DNA from: Casuarina equisetifolia
Lineage: Eukaryota > Streptophyta > Magnoliopsida > Fagales > Casuarinaceae
DNA: 64,000 nucleotides
Assembly (NCBI GenBank): GCA_028551475.1
Contig: CM052356.1
Location: forward strand, 25,571,884 to 25,635,883
Direction of reading: 5' to 3'
Positions 1-13,600 of the stretch are shown here, one piece after another. A program made the translations under genes and the position numbers. Numbering within the stretch: position 1 is the stretch's first letter; every line of letters begins with the position of its first letter. Under the pieces are notes generated by a model. The model was given only the letters and a program-made list of their open reading frames with translations, did not search any database and was not told the origin of the DNA.

Positions 1-3000
1 TCTTTTGATATATTAATATGGTTAAATGTAGAAGAGATAATACCCACGAAATTCTTTTTGGGTTATGCACGTTCAAAATCAAATAGGCATAGTTCTGTTG
101 GTTTTGGATCAGCGGAGAGCATCTCACGTGTATGTTATATTTCGGCTAGCAGTTCTTTCAATGAGCAAATCCCAAGGTTTAATAGATATTCTGAAGCCAT
201 TTGTCAATGGCTAATCCCCAACTCTTTGGAACACTTCGTCTATGATTCAATCCGTTTGATAGCTTTTGGCCTTAATGGCAAGTCGTTTTCACTTACCAAG
301 ATGAAAACAAAAAACAAAAAAAAAAAACAAAAAGCCTCTCTCTAATTTAAAACACCATAATAATCAATTTATTTGTAGCTATAAATAGCAATCTCAAACG
401 TCAAGTCATTATTTGTTGTTATCGGCATGGACAACTATATTATTTTTTCCATGATCTTTGTGACGAAGGAAGTCAAAGTGATCTGATTTCTTCGTGCTCG
501 TATGCGGCAAAAATTCAGCTTCTTTCCGTTACGCATCACCTTCTTTTGGGTTGCCATAAATGGGAGGAAACTATGCAGTGTGTGGGGCATTGATTCTAGG
601 ATAGATCTCTCCAATGCTTTGCAGTCAAGCTTAAGTTCGACATAGCTATATATAAGTCCTCCTTTGTGACAAGAATATTCGGGGAAAGTACGTTAATCTG
701 GTAAATATTTTTCACTTACACGATTCTTTATGGAGGCACTGCCTGATATTTCATATCTTTGCTAATATCTGGCTAATTAAGCCATGGAGATTATCGAAGA
801 ACATGAAAGACCGCTAAAAAAAAAAACTGTTTTAGGTCAAGGTGGATATTAGCATTCTTTCTTTTTGATTTAGTTTTTCACACAGAAAAGAGTCTCTTTT
901 CTCTTTTCTCTTTTCAACGCCCAATCTGTTAAATTTGATGAATGATCTAAAAGTCAACACGCAATCACAAAATCATTATCCGAAGGTCAAGGCTCTGAAT
1001 CAAACAACACACAAGTAAGAACGAGGTGCAAGCCATAGGTTTTAGCTAGGTTCTTGAAAGTCACCTGAAAAACAAAGAAAGAAAGAAAATGATGATACTC
1101 TAAAAGAGCTAGCTATAATATAAAATTTCCTAATAATTCATAGACAATGTATTAGCCTCTTATAAGAGTCAGGTGTTCACATTTGGGCTTCCTGTAGCGA
1201 CTTTTGTAGCTTAGATGAAGTTAGTACACGTTAATACAGATGTCCGTTTTACAGAAGTCTCTGCAAGTGTGTGTGGGTTATATTATATAGCACTCTTAGG
1301 TTGATTTTGATACCATTTGGTACGATCTTTTGTCATACTGCCGATATATATGGTGTTAAATAGGGTTGTTGATGAAATGGATTTAAGCTGCAAATGTTTC
1401 CTTCATGATGTTACGCGTGTGATTGCTTTAAGACTTATTATGTATCAATCAATGACTCTTTAAGCAACGGCGTGGACGCATGTGGGACACAACTTAGCAA
1501 TCGGGTTTCAATAATAGGACCTATTTTGTTGGTTTCTGGAAAAATATTTCTACCAAGAACGAAGCCAAAGATATGTAGGGCAAGTAATACAGGAAAGATG
1601 TGTCATCATTAGGGACCAAGGCAAAGACATCAAAGCTTTGTTCGCCTTAGTTCCATAATTCTTAATAAACCATAATTACATAAGGACAAGGGGAAAAGGA
1701 TCAAGAATTCAGCAATCACCGAGTGCCGGATGTGGGGTATAATTATGAAATGTTCTTAACAAAATTCTCTGAAGAGCCTAGAAAACCATAAGGATGATCC
1801 AATCGGAAGTGCATCATAACTGATTTTCTGGAACCCACTGATGAGAAACGAAAAGCAATTATGCTCCTTCAATCCCAAGAGTAGAATTTGGAAAAAAAGT
1901 AAACGGTGGAAGCAGTGGAGTGAAGAGCACGCAGTTGTCACAAATCTTCTGGAAGGGACCAACATTGTGTTCTAAAGTAGTCCAATGTTCAAATCTCGTA
2001 TTGCGTTTCCACAGCCGCTAAACGCAGTATGCGAATATGGATGAAAAGAGTTCGCAACTCTCAAAGTCGATTCATTACAAAGTTGCATTTTGGATTCGAG
2101 CTAGATATATTAACCATTTTGATAAAAAAAGGACTAATTAAAAAAATCATTCAATATATTGCTTTAGATATGTGTTGAGAATGCTTAGATTCATCTATAC
2201 TGAAACATGATAATGTGATTTTTGAACCTTATAAGTGATAACTCTCTCTTCTTCATAAGATATCTTTTGGAACTGATTATGAGACCATTCAAAAAGTGTT
2301 TCAAGTTTCAAGAGAAAGAAAAGAGTTACCACCTATAAAGTCCACATCATCAATAATATGAAAACTTAGTTGTAATGATTTTGAAATAAAGCACTTTAAT
2401 AAACTTTCTTAATAGCTCGCAATACAACTTTGTCACATAAGAAATATGACTAACAAAGTCCCAAATAAAATTAGATATATCTCAGAGACACATAAAGGTA
2501 AACGTCTCTCTCTTAATTGTTAATCCGCAGGCGATTCTTCCCTTGGTATATTCCTAGAATAACATCCACTGCTATAATATGAAGGCACTAGGAACAAGTA
2601 CACAAAAAAAAAAAACAATAGACAAATAATTGCCTTTTGGACAATAGACAAGTGGACTAAAAAAAGAAAACAAATACAAAAATAAAGATTGAGTAGATAA
2701 CAATGATTGATGAAAAGTGATGGTAAAATCAACTCTATATATATACATATATATATTCATTTATATATATACATATACACCTACACATACGTACATTCAT
2801 ATATATATATATATATATATAGCAAGTAAAGTAGTTTTAGTAAGGCTTTAAAAGTGAAGAAGCTATGGATTAATATGTTCCAACCTTAGTAGGTCACATC
2901 AAAAGCACAAAAAGTTCAAAGGACTATATCTATTCAATTGATTTACTTTTCATATTAGGAGTAAAATCAAAGGGTAGATTATTAAATTACACTATAAATT

Positions 3001-3653
3001 TTTCCAATTGCCCAATTCGAATTATAATTATGAAAATAATAGTAGTGCGCTATGATTAAGTCCAGGAAAAACATTTTGCTTCTTCCACCGTATGTGAAAA
3101 GCGAATTTGACATCCCATCACAACTGTAAATTCCTTCCGTTGCAAATGAAATTATACTTAGAAGTAAAAAGTCTAGTTGAGTTAACTACTTTGCTTTATT
3201 TTTCTTTTCTATATATTTCATCTTTGTCTTTTATTATTTCGATTTTAAAAAGTAAACCTAAATAACAAACAGTTATATCCCCTTTTTCTGGGATAGAAAC
3301 AAAAATGCAAAGACAAAAGAGTCGTTGTTCCCTTTCACTGGTTGGCGGTGATGTTCCATCAAGATGTAGATATGCTCACTAGTTCAACACTGTTTGCATC
3401 AAAATTCACGGAAGGTGTTGCAGGTTATATTGATATCGATGTTACATGTTTAATTATTTTTTATTCTATAATCAGCAGCGAACATGGAGCGAGTTGGAAG
3501 GGGAAAAACAAAAAAAAAAAATTATTCTCAGAAGAAAACAGAGAAGAATAAAACGAGAGTATCCAGTCTAGTCATTCAGAGTGGGGAACTATGCCCAATT
3601 ACAGAAGAGATGTAGGTGAGAAAAGGAAAGAGAAAAAGCAGCAGTTTCAGGTT
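1..3653. other. Gene-poor flank downstream of the bHLH gene
   Basis: No frame here gave a product I recognise; the longest open stretches are under 100 codons and look like chance. The DNA is AT-rich with short homopolymers and an AT microsatellite at about 2737-2821. The last few hundred bases before 3654 should include the 3' untranslated region of the minus-strand bHLH gene. Confidence 0.5.
2737..2821. repeat. AT-rich dinucleotide microsatellite
   Basis: Alternating TA/AT runs with some AC and AG interruptions, ending in an uninterrupted AT stretch of about 22 bases (2799-2821). Confidence 0.85.
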
Positions 3654-5006
3654 TCACGTGAATGCAGCTTCTTCCTGCAATCTTCGTATCATTTGATTAA
3701 CGGCTGCGGCTATTTCATCCACCGTATTCAGCTGGCTTCCTTCCTCTACCTGTCCCAGTTTACATTTTGATTAGCAAAACCACTTTTAACTAAGTAGTAG
3801 AACTGAAAAAGAGAGAATAATGAACCAACGCCGATCGTCGTAGCAACTGACCTTGACGCTGACCGTGTACAGGACCATTTGATCGACCGTGGTAACATTC
3901 AGGTGGAGAATAGTGAGTCGCAGAGATTGAAAACCAGCCACCATCTTCAAGAGCTGCCCGGGCTGCTTCTGTGCGAGTATTTTGAGGTTGGCATGGCTCT
4001 CGACCATGGTAACTTCGATGTCCGCCGCAGCCAGGTGACTGTGGGCCATGGATTCGTTTGCTGTGGCGGACGAGTTCTTGGACTGCGTCGCACTTGTTGA
4101 ATACTGTGGGAAGATGAAGAACTGAGCCAAGGGTGAAGAAGAGGAAGAGTCTGGTTCTTGCTTTGTCTTCTTATGGGCTTCCATGGACTGTAACAGCTGC
4201 TCTAGTTCCTTCACGAAATTAATTGCGCCTCCTATTATGGACGCTTGGTCACCCTAGAATTGAGTTCCATAATTAATGTTGATTAGAGATGCACATGGCC
4301 GATTAAGGATGTAAAAAATGCTTAAACGCAGTACAGGTCATTAAAATCTGAAAGTCATCATTTAGTAATCAAGTCAGATGGCTCGTGAGAGAGGAGAGCC
4401 GGAACCAGAACCCAATGAAAAGCTGTATATAGGGTTTATAAAAATAATGCGGATTTAAGGACGTGATCTGCAGAGAGCAACATAGGGGAAAGAGAAAGGC
4501 AAAAAGAGGAGGCAGAAATGACTCACCCTTTGCACATAGGAAGGTGGCATCAAGGACCGCACCACGGCGAGATACTCGTTCATCTGTTTGCGTCGATTGC
4601 GCTCAACAGCAATGTGGGTCATCCTCTGGTTCTCGATTTCCTCCTTGTTCCTGCAGCTCTTCGTACGCCTTCGCTTGCGACGGCCGTGCGTCGTCGCCGG
4701 TGGTTCTCTTGGAGGGTGAATTGCTCCCGTAAAAGATTGATCATCGGTGAAGGCCTCAGGGGAAGAATTAGGTTCGCACTCCTTAACATTTTGCACCGGC
4801 GAAGGAGATGAGGAATCCCAACTTGCATGGAGGCGTTGCTCAGCGTGGTGGTTGTTGTTGTTGTGATGATCAAGAATCGAAAGAAAAGCTCTGTCTTCTT
4901 CTGGCAAAGGAAGGTCATACGCCCAAGCTCCTCCTCCCAAGGAGTAAAAGTCAGGGCAACCATAACTAAATGGATCTTGCGGGTAGATCACTGCTTCTAA
5001 TGCCAT
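3654..5006 (-). CDS. bHLH96: bHLH transcription factor, subgroup Ia (bHLH96/bHLH94-like)
   Basis: Three exons on the minus strand: 5006-4527, 4253-3852 and 3749-3654, joined by GT-AG introns at phase 0, giving 325 aa. The start [16 protein letters not shown] is the family's typical N-terminus; an upstream in-frame ATG at 5054 would add 16 residues not expected for the family. A His/Asn run (HHNNNNHH) precedes an Arg/Lys-rich stretch, then the basic region with H131, E135 and R139 (HIAVERNRR), the residues that read E-box/G-box DNA. The helix-loop-helix is split by intron 1 at VQR/GDQAS. The C-terminal part ([14 protein letters not shown] to [16 protein letters not shown]) is the ACT-like dimerisation region of this subgroup, which also holds SPCH, MUTE and FAMA. 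It should be a nuclear regulator; its targets cannot be read from here. The assignment among bHLH94/96/70 paralogues is a best guess. Confidence 0.93.
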
Positions 5007-5066
5007 TTTTATCACTCTCTTTTCTCTCACCCACTCACAAATCCACAAAAACAAATAGGACAGGGT

Positions 5067-5102
5067 TTCAACTTCAACTTCAACTTCAACTTCAACTTCA
5101 AC
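5067..5102. repeat. Six-copy hexanucleotide repeat in the bHLH leader
   Basis: Six perfect copies of TTCAAC, read as GTTGAA on the coding strand. They lie about 60 bases upstream of the bHLH start codon and inside the predicted 5' untranslated region if the TATA box near 5238 is used. Confidence 0.9.
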
Positions 5103-5232
5103 ACTACAGCCTTCTTAATTAAAACCCGAGAACTGTTTCCCCCCCAAAGATCCTCCCAAATCTCAAAGAGAAAAAAAGGCAGAGCTTGTTACAAAAGCCC
5201 AATGAGCTACATACCCAATACACCAAACAAAG

Positions 5233-5244
5233 TTCCCTTTTTAT
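5233..5244 (-). promoter_or_regulatory. Candidate TATA box of the bHLH gene
   Basis: The minus strand reads ACTATAAAAAGGG, a strong TATA consensus about 230 bases upstream of the start codon. It would give a leader of about 200 nt. It is inferred from motif and position only. Confidence 0.45.
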
Positions 5245-8200
5245 AGTATCCACCATGAACCTGAACCCCGGAGAGACCCCAAATACGCTCGATAACGCCA
5301 AGAAGCGCTACAGCGTGTTGCACGTGAGATTGCATCGTAGACTAGTCCGTAGTCAATACTTAGACTGCTAGACAAGAATGAGAGAGAGATTCTCTTGGCC
5401 ATCGGAAAAACAAAACAGCACTTCTGGAATGACGAGACAAATAATTATTAAAAAACACAAGCTTGCTTCTCCACCACACATTTTGTTTTTTTTTTTTTTT
5501 TTGCCTAGTGGGTCACCGGCTGTTTCGGTCGCATGCTGACAAATCTCACGGGGTATCCATGGATGTGGACCGGAAGCCCCCTTCCGTCGTCACTCTCGGA
5601 GAAACTGAACATCCTATTGATGTCTGTCATCATAACAATTGTATGTTCCCTGTCATGCTATCTTTTTTCTATTACTTAGACCCTTAAATCGACGATGGGC
5701 AAACCCCAAAAAGTTCCTTTTTCTTTTTCTTGTCTTTTATTTATTTATTTTTATTTTGTGGGAAAGAACTCCAGAAGGTCTTCCAAAAGACTGAATTCAG
5801 ACGTCCAAAAAGGAGATTGGAGGTCCGTCCCTTCTTTTTCTCCATCTATTAAAGACTTCTAGTATCTTTTTTTTTTTAATTGTTAACAGCGAATTAGAGA
5901 GCACAATTATGCTAACTGGACAATTAACAGTAGCCAGCCCATGTTTTTATATTCTGTATATTATTCATTCATCCATTTTCTTTATCATTAAGGTACGATA
6001 TTGCCGTCTATGATGGTGTATACTTAGAGCAAATAAGTACCTACTTAAAATTCATCATCAGAGTTGTAATGAGAAGTATACTGGACATACGAAACACAAG
6101 GTTGCACGAAGAAAGTAGATGGGCGGAAAATAGAAAGAAACAAAAGAACGGAAGTGGTAAAGGGCAAAATTGATGTGACTATGGTTTCATTTGGGAAAGA
6201 TGTTTTCCGACACCCGGACGGAAAAAGCAGAAAGATGACGAAAAGCTGGTTAGAAGCCAGAGATTCTGAGGAAGATCTGCAATAGAGAAGGAGAGAGAGG
6301 AGGCGGAAACTAGCTACTTCAGGCGTCGGTTTTGCTCAGAGGAACCCATGTGAGCTCGCAAAGAGCCATTTGGTAATAATCTGCGACAAAGACTGTCCAA
6401 TCCCTTTTCCTAGACCCAGTAAGATTATAACGTGTACACACTGTTCCGACACCCAGTGGTACTGTTGTACCGTTGTTGCATTTATTTTGCTTTGTACCTG
6501 TTTTTTTAATCGCTGTAATTTATAATATGAACTCACCAGAGCCCACGTCGACACGACATTCCCCATTCGTTTTTCCCCATCTTTCTCGGGTTCTTCATGG
6601 AATATTGTTTAGTTGTGTGAACCCATAATTGGTAAAAACATAGTTTAATAGCTCCGAAACGAGTTATTCCATTCATGCATACTAGTTTATCGTCATTCTT
6701 TGACCTACCAAGTATAAACATTAAAGAAAAGACACAAAATCCACATCCAACTGGCATTCCTTTGAATGTATCGCAAAAAATCGTAGATTACGAGATTCGA
6801 ACACTGATTAAGTCTTTAATACTAACCAACTTGGCTATTCCTATGTCCTTAAAACCCTCATTTCTTCGTTAAGATCTCTCTGGAAATCAATAAGCAAGCA
6901 AGAAAGAATACAATTGGTATTTGCTTAAATTTTTTTTTTCTCTGAAGGTGGGGGAATCAACATAACACCTACCGGTTTCAAAGTCTGGCGGTCCCCTGAG
7001 ACTGACTAGTTCATAATAAACTTGTGTCTGTGAGAGAGAGAGAGAGAGAGAGAGAGAGTCCACAAAAAGAATGGTTAATCAAATGATGAAAAGCTGTGTG
7101 ACGCGTCAATCAGTCGATATCCCGCATGGTTTTGGAAGGTTTGAAGTAGATTTTTTTCTATTTCGAACCCGGGAATACCCCCAAGCAGATCTATCGTGAT
7201 CTGGTCGAGCCAATGTTCAAAGTGGACAAAGACTATTCCATTTTGGTCGAGCAAAAAGGCAGTCAAGCCCTAACCCTCCGTGTCTAAGCCTTAAATTTTC
7301 CATGGAATCCAGTTGCACCTAAAAGGTACGTGGAAGAACAACTCACACCTAATAAAACACCAAGACTAATCTAGATTTAGACGAATTTAATTATCGTCCT
7401 TCCTTGTCTAGTACCATGTGCTTAGAGCGCAATGCACGCTACCGGAAACCCTAATTAAGCTGCATGTGGGCACAACGTACATGTCGGCTTATTAATAAAC
7501 CACTGGCATCGTGTTAAACAGTACTGCTGATTCGATCTGCGATATTGCTTTTATTAAAATCCCGGAACCGAATTAGCATGTAGGTTTTGTTGACTTGCTG
7601 AAGAGATTAATCAAGACTAAGTGCCTCAAGTTCGGGGTACCTTTTAACTTATTTATTGGTGTTTTGTCATTACTTGCTATTTAGATTCTCCCAAGGTCTT
7701 CTGTTCTTATGCGAGCAGTGTAGAGGATACTAGTTCCAAGTTCCAACCAGCTAGCTTCCTCTGGCCAACGATTAATATATAAAAATAGGCTCAAGCTTGC
7801 CATTTCACGAGCTGAGTCTCGACTGGTGTGTTTATCTTTGCTTAATTTTGACAGTCATGATAATGATCATCGGAAATTGGCGTACTCTTTTGTAGTAGAC
7901 TCGTGTGTTAAGTTTATGTGATGTACGGTTTTTTATGTGATGGGTTAATGTTATGATGTAAACAGCTTCAAATCCAGCAGTCAGAGCCTAGCAGTTTATT
8001 TTAACTTGCATGATGATTATCGTAGGGACTTGTAACCAGGTAGAACTTCATTTTGTTATTTCACAAATATACTGGTATAAGAAAATGTGAACATTTGATT
8101 TATTACTTTTCTCTTTTACATTATCTTGATTTAGTTTGTACATGATATATAAGAAGTATATCTATTTTCCATTTTAAATTTAGGTTAGCATTGAATCATT

Positions 8201-9042
8201 GCCTGATTTCCAGTTTTTACTATTTATTTTTATCTGTTTCCCCCGTGTTTCGAATAGATTTTTAATATACATTTTATTGTTTCAAAAAATTTCATTTTAA
8301 GAAGGAAATTCAATCATTCCTCAACTTGAACTAGTTCTTATCTTAACAACTCCCTTTGACCAGAAGAAGTTGTTATCTTAACCACCTTCTATCAATAAGT
8401 AGGTGAATCTAATCAACGATTAACTTAGAGATGGTGGGTTTGACCATATCTCAACTAATGGAGTGGTTCCACTTGTAATTCCTTAAAATAATAAATTTTA
8501 CATACTTTTATCTATTAACTTAACAATAGTAGTTTTAAGCCTTTCAATTAATGGAGTGGTTCTGTCCGACTCGTTATTTTTTAGATGACAATTTATTTTT
8601 AATATTTTACTATTTTAAAACATATAATGGAATTTCGTCATAAAGTTGCAAAGAAATTAATAAAAAGTGAAAGAGATGAATCTTTGATATTTGATGCCGC
8701 CTAAACTTCAAGGTAGTAAATAAGTAGTTTGGTATTTACCTCAAAATGTGTGGAGTACAGAGTTTTGGATAATCAAGAGTTAGAAGTTGGCTAAAAGAGT
8801 ACACATAAATGCTTAAGCAGGCGTTTTTGGATGGAATTAAAAAAAGCTCCTAAACTTGGGCGGTAGATGGCTGCGTTTGGTTGGAGAAAGGCCAACAATG
8901 CTTTTTTGTCCTCTCTTATTTCTTTTAGTATTCCTAGATGACCGTGAACATATCTTTAGAAGCTACTTATTTAGCATTTTGGTAAACTCTTTAGCAATAC
9001 AATTTAGATATTTTGATGATTCTAAATTTCTTATAATAAAGA
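5245..9042. other. Intergenic region between the bHLH gene and the LINE
   Basis: No recognisable coding region on either strand. It holds a run of 17 T at 5486-5502, a GA microsatellite at 7032-7058 and AT-rich sequence. The part next to 5245 is probably upstream regulatory DNA of the bHLH gene. Confidence 0.5.
7032..7058. repeat. GA dinucleotide microsatellite
   Basis: Uninterrupted GA run of about 27 bases. Confidence 0.95.
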
Positions 9043-9054
9043 TTCTTATTAAGA

Positions 9055-10591
9055 GGATCCATTATCCTCATATTTATTTGTATTGGTTATGGAGATACTA
9101 AATAGAATTATTATTACAAAGACCTCTACACAAACTTTTAAGTTCCATTGGCAATGCAAGCCTGGGAAAATCACTCATTTGTGTTTTGCTAATGATTTGT
9201 TCCTTTTCTCTCATGGTGATATAGCTTTAGTGCTTTGTCTTATAGAAGCTTAAGAGGAATTTGTTGAACTCACAGGTTTACATTACAACCCTAGTAAATG
9301 CCAAATATTTTTCTCAGGGTTATCAGAGCATGAGCAACTTCTTATTCTAAATCATTCACCTTTCCTGATGGGTACACTTCCTATTCGATATCTTGGAGTT
9401 CCTTTGATTACAAAAAACTTACTCATGTTGATTGCAAGGGTTTGACATATAAGATATTTGGTAGAATAGATGGTTGGGGAATGAAACATATTAGCTATGC
9501 AGGAATATTATAGTTGACAAAATCAGTCTTGATTTCCACATGTACATTTTGGATGCAAGTTTTTTTATTGTCAAAACAAACAATTTATGAGATTGAGAAA
9601 AAGATCAGGAACTTTCTTTGGGCAGGTAATGTAGATATACAACGCTCTCACAAAGTAGTGTGGCAAATAGTTTGTTCACCCAAGAAGGAAGGAGGATTGA
9701 GATTACCAAATCTTAAACTTTGGAATAAAGTCCTTTAAGGATGTATGCTTTGGAACCTTATAAATCTTTCAGATGCTTCTCTATGGAGTAAATGGATCCA
9801 CAATACTAAATGTAAACAAACTTCAGTAATACACCTTGATATTAAAGGTTCCATGGTATGGAGTTGGAGAGGTCTTTTTAAATTAAGGCTTGCACTTACC
9901 TTGGTTTTTAATCGATCTACCTATTGTTGTAAAGAAATTTATTAGCACCTTCGACCAGTAAATGAAAAAGTGAATTGGTACAATCTCATTTGGACTGGTG
10001 GCATCAACAAACAAAATTTCATTGGATGGCTAGTGTGTCAAGATCGACTTTCTATAGTAGAAGGCATGGTACAATGGCTCCCTTCAATTAACTTATATTG
10101 TGATTTTTATCAGTCTCATGTTGAAAACAAGAATCATCTTTTTTTTTAAATGTCCATGGACAATGAGGGTTTGAAAAATTATCCTTGCTCAAAATGGAAT
10201 TAGACGTGATATTGGAGGATGGAATGAAGAATTGCAATGGATGATCAGAGCAACTAAAGAAAAGGATTTGGCCACCAAACTTCTTAAGTTATTTTTTTTA
10301 GCTTGCATTTATTGTATATGGGCAGAACGTAATAAAAGATGATTTCAAAGCAAAATAGTAGACATTCCAATCATGCTAGCTAAAGTAAGAAAAATTATAC
10401 AAGGGAGAACTTCTTTATTTCAAAATATTAAATCCTCATAGGGAAATATCATTTTGAGTGAGATTTGGAAGCTTCCAACCTCTATATTTTCGTAATTCTT
10501 GTAATTCTAGGATATGCCCCTATGCTTTTGTGCACTACTTCTTATTAATGCACACTTACATTTCCACCAAAAAGAAAAAAGAAAAAAAAGG
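9055..10591 (+). mobile_element. 5'-truncated plant L1-type LINE (reverse transcriptase C-terminal half plus zf-RVT)
   Basis: Translation of the plus strand gives, in order, DPLSSYLFVLVMEILNRI (reverse transcriptase motif), HLCFANDLFLFSHGD (the catalytic box, normally ADD, here with Asn for the first Asp), PIRYLGVPL, FLWAGN, KEGGLRLPNLKLWNKVL, and a zf-RVT-like region with HLFFKCPW and YCIWAERNKR. In-frame stops and frame changes (for example after LCLIEA near 9250 and after NKVL near 9737) show it is dead. The 3' end is an A-rich tail (about 10568-10590). A 12-base direct repeat, TTCTTATTAAGA, lies at 9043-9054 and 10592-10603 and fits a target-site duplication. The copy is therefore cut at its 5' end inside the reverse transcriptase gene, as is usual for LINE insertions that stop early. 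Confidence 0.85.
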
Positions 10592-10603
10592 TTCTTATTA
10601 AGA

Positions 10604-13600
10604 AGGAAATTTGCTTGATTGGGAAAGAAAATGCCTATATGTTTTGTTCTTCTTGATTTTTATAGAAGTTAAATAGGGTAAATTTGTAGAGAGTTCTTAT
10701 CATCTTTTGATGGACAATGAATTCCTTTCATGAAATTTGAAGGATTATGATTTGAAGAAGATCTGAATAAGTGCACTTTGGTTTTTCATGTTAGAAGATT
10801 CTCAAAAAGCTAATTCAAAAATTAGCTAAAAAATTGGAGAAGTAGGTATTTCGTATAAATTTTATCATAAAAGATTACATATTTAATATAAAAATTTCAT
10901 TATACATGTATATCCTTGTATATTGAATGGCATTAGACTCAAGGTCATAGAAGGTGAAATAGATTCAATCTAAATTTTGATACCGTATTAGAAAAATTTC
11001 AAGTCCAACCCAAAAATTAGCTTAAAAATTAAAAACACTTAATTCATTTAAACTTCATTATAAGTAATCTTATATCCCACGTGGAACTTTTATTGTCCAC
11101 ACATGTTGAATATTTAACTAACGCAATTCCAAGAAACTTACCAGATTGGCCCTCCTTCTCCTTGAACTTCCAATTCCGAGAAATGCACCCTACAGACCCT
11201 CTAGATAGAGCTGTCTACCAAATTTTCCTCTGGGTCTTTCTTAGGCTAATTGCAGCTTAATAATTAAGGTTTACAAGCAAAAACGACTCTCAACTCATAG
11301 AGCGCTTACCTGTTAGACGAAGTTATCCAAAGTGAAAAAAACAAAGAAGAAGAAGAAGAGGAGGCAATCATCATTCAACACTTTTTAATGCTAAGCTTTT
11401 TATATTCTCGATTTACTTATTGTACAAGTGTACCTAATTTTCTAAACATATACTTTTTTTGTTTCATATCTTTGAACCAGGAATTCACCAATCAACTTGA
11501 GCATCACGGAGTGCCACCCGAAAGATGTCGGCTTTGTGTATCCTTGTTTAGAGAGAGAGAGAGAGAGAGAGTATCCATCATATTCCAAGAGCTTACACCG
11601 GCATCTTTTTATTTTTATTTTTTGTCTTTTGCTCTTCTTTTGTTTTCAGGCTAGAAGTCTGAGTATCGTTTTAAAAGACAATACCAATTACTTATCTGTA
11701 TAAGAAGTATCAATATTATACTTGTCAATTTATATATGCATTTCATTTATTTACAATACCCTCTATGAAATTATCAACAATATTCGTTATGCTCTTCGTT
11801 GGACATAACACTTAAGAAACATCAGCTGCAGAAGCTATCAAAAGCTCCTATACCACCACTAAAGAACTCAAATCGAACTTTGTCAATTGTGCCTCCATCG
11901 GTCTTGTTATGATTTTTTGTGGGTGTTTTTTTTATGAATTTTTTATTTTATGGTTTTAGGAGTTTGTTTGTATAATATCCGATTGTCCACAATAAGTATA
12001 TATCTCAATACTTCTTAAGAAATTTTAGTTGACCTCCTAAATTAGCATCCTATTTATACTTATACTTCAAAATTTATTGGAAATAACAACGAACTATTTG
12101 GAGACATCATTGTCTTGCAAGGTAGATGTACTGTTAGGTCTATTCTTTTATTGATATACAACGCCAATTGAAATTTTGAATTAAGAGTTGACCCTTTCCT
12201 AGAGGGTGCTAAGCCTTGTTTTTGAGCTTGCTATGAAGTTTTCCTATTCCAAATGGGCATGTGTTTTAACTATAATCTTTTTCCCCCCCACTCATATACC
12301 TTTAGAATATCAAAACTATGATCAAGAGGTCCCATGCAATAACTACTTCATACTGATCTAGGTGCTTGTCAACTACTTTAACCATAATTGATTGACAAAT
12401 ATTTATTTTGAAATCAATATTCAAAATGTTTTTATTTGGATTCTTAAATTTGCTCATGGAAACTAAACATTATGTGAGGTGGTTATTTATTATTATTTTT
12501 TTCTTTCCAAAAGGATACTTCTCCTACTATTGCAATATCCCTTCTCCGCCTAAATTTAACACCATAATGACAAACTCAAGGGCATGACGGTTTCAATTTT
12601 TGGTATGGAGCAAATGTGCGTGCATATATATGACGTTTTATAGTTATTAATATTGATTGCGTGAACCCAACAAGTCGTATAGGAATCGATATGATTAAAT
12701 TCAAAAGGATTTTCAATCTTGTCAAAGTTGGCATATTCTATATCGACTGAGATTGTTGAAATTATTTATTGTTCTTTATCCATCACAGGAGTTGAATTTT
12801 TTTTCTCTCTTAGCAAAAAACAACTATAGGTGTTTCGTTAATTATTTTTTTTTCTTAGCTTAGCAAAAAGCAACATGATATTACTTGATAAAGATATATA
12901 CATATATATGAGGACTCTTTACGTGAGGGTTTAATATAGGATGTTTAAACTTGAGCATGTTAATGCTCAAAGGATAGAAATAGCCCAGTAGAAAACTTGT
13001 AAGAAAAACATATGGATAAGAAGTCTAAACACGAGATTATAAAAAACACATTAAATACTATTTAAAATAACTTAAGTGTAGTCTTTAAATTCAATTATGT
13101 TACGTTAATTATTTTAGTAGTGTTACTATTCAATGGATATATATAGTTGCAAGTTACAATCTAGAGATATAATATCAGTAATTATGAAAAATAGACAAAA
13201 TCGATGCAAGTCATAAAAGAAAATTTATATAAAAATTAAATAAAAGAAATATTTTTCAACTTTTAAACTAGTTTTTGAGTTAGACTATGAATTTTTTAAT
13301 TTAATTTTAGAGATTTCACCCCATTTAATTTTGAGCCTAAGGTCTACTTGGTGTGTGAGGAAGTGTTGAGGGTGAAAGTTTCCCATATTCTACTATGTGT
13401 TAATGGTGAAATATGCTTAGCTTACTATATTAGAGTTCCTTTTTTATTCTCTTTGTTATAAGTACTCATTTTTGTTTTCAGATATTTGAATTTTCTTGCT
13501 AGAGTTTTATTTCCTTTGTTAAGTATTTTGGCTCTTGTCCTATATCGTATGAAGCAAGGGTTTGGAGACCAATTTCTAAAATGATTATTTGACAAGTGAC

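Noticed and set aside
4455-5054. Extended start for the bHLH gene at 5054
   Set aside because: The 16 extra residues are unlike the family, and MALEAV at 5006 matches the conserved N-terminus.
10950-11105. Possible dispersed repeat (GATACCGTATTAG... CCCACGTGGAAC)
   Set aside because: It resembles a repeat seen near plant retroelements, but I could not define ends or a second copy in this window.
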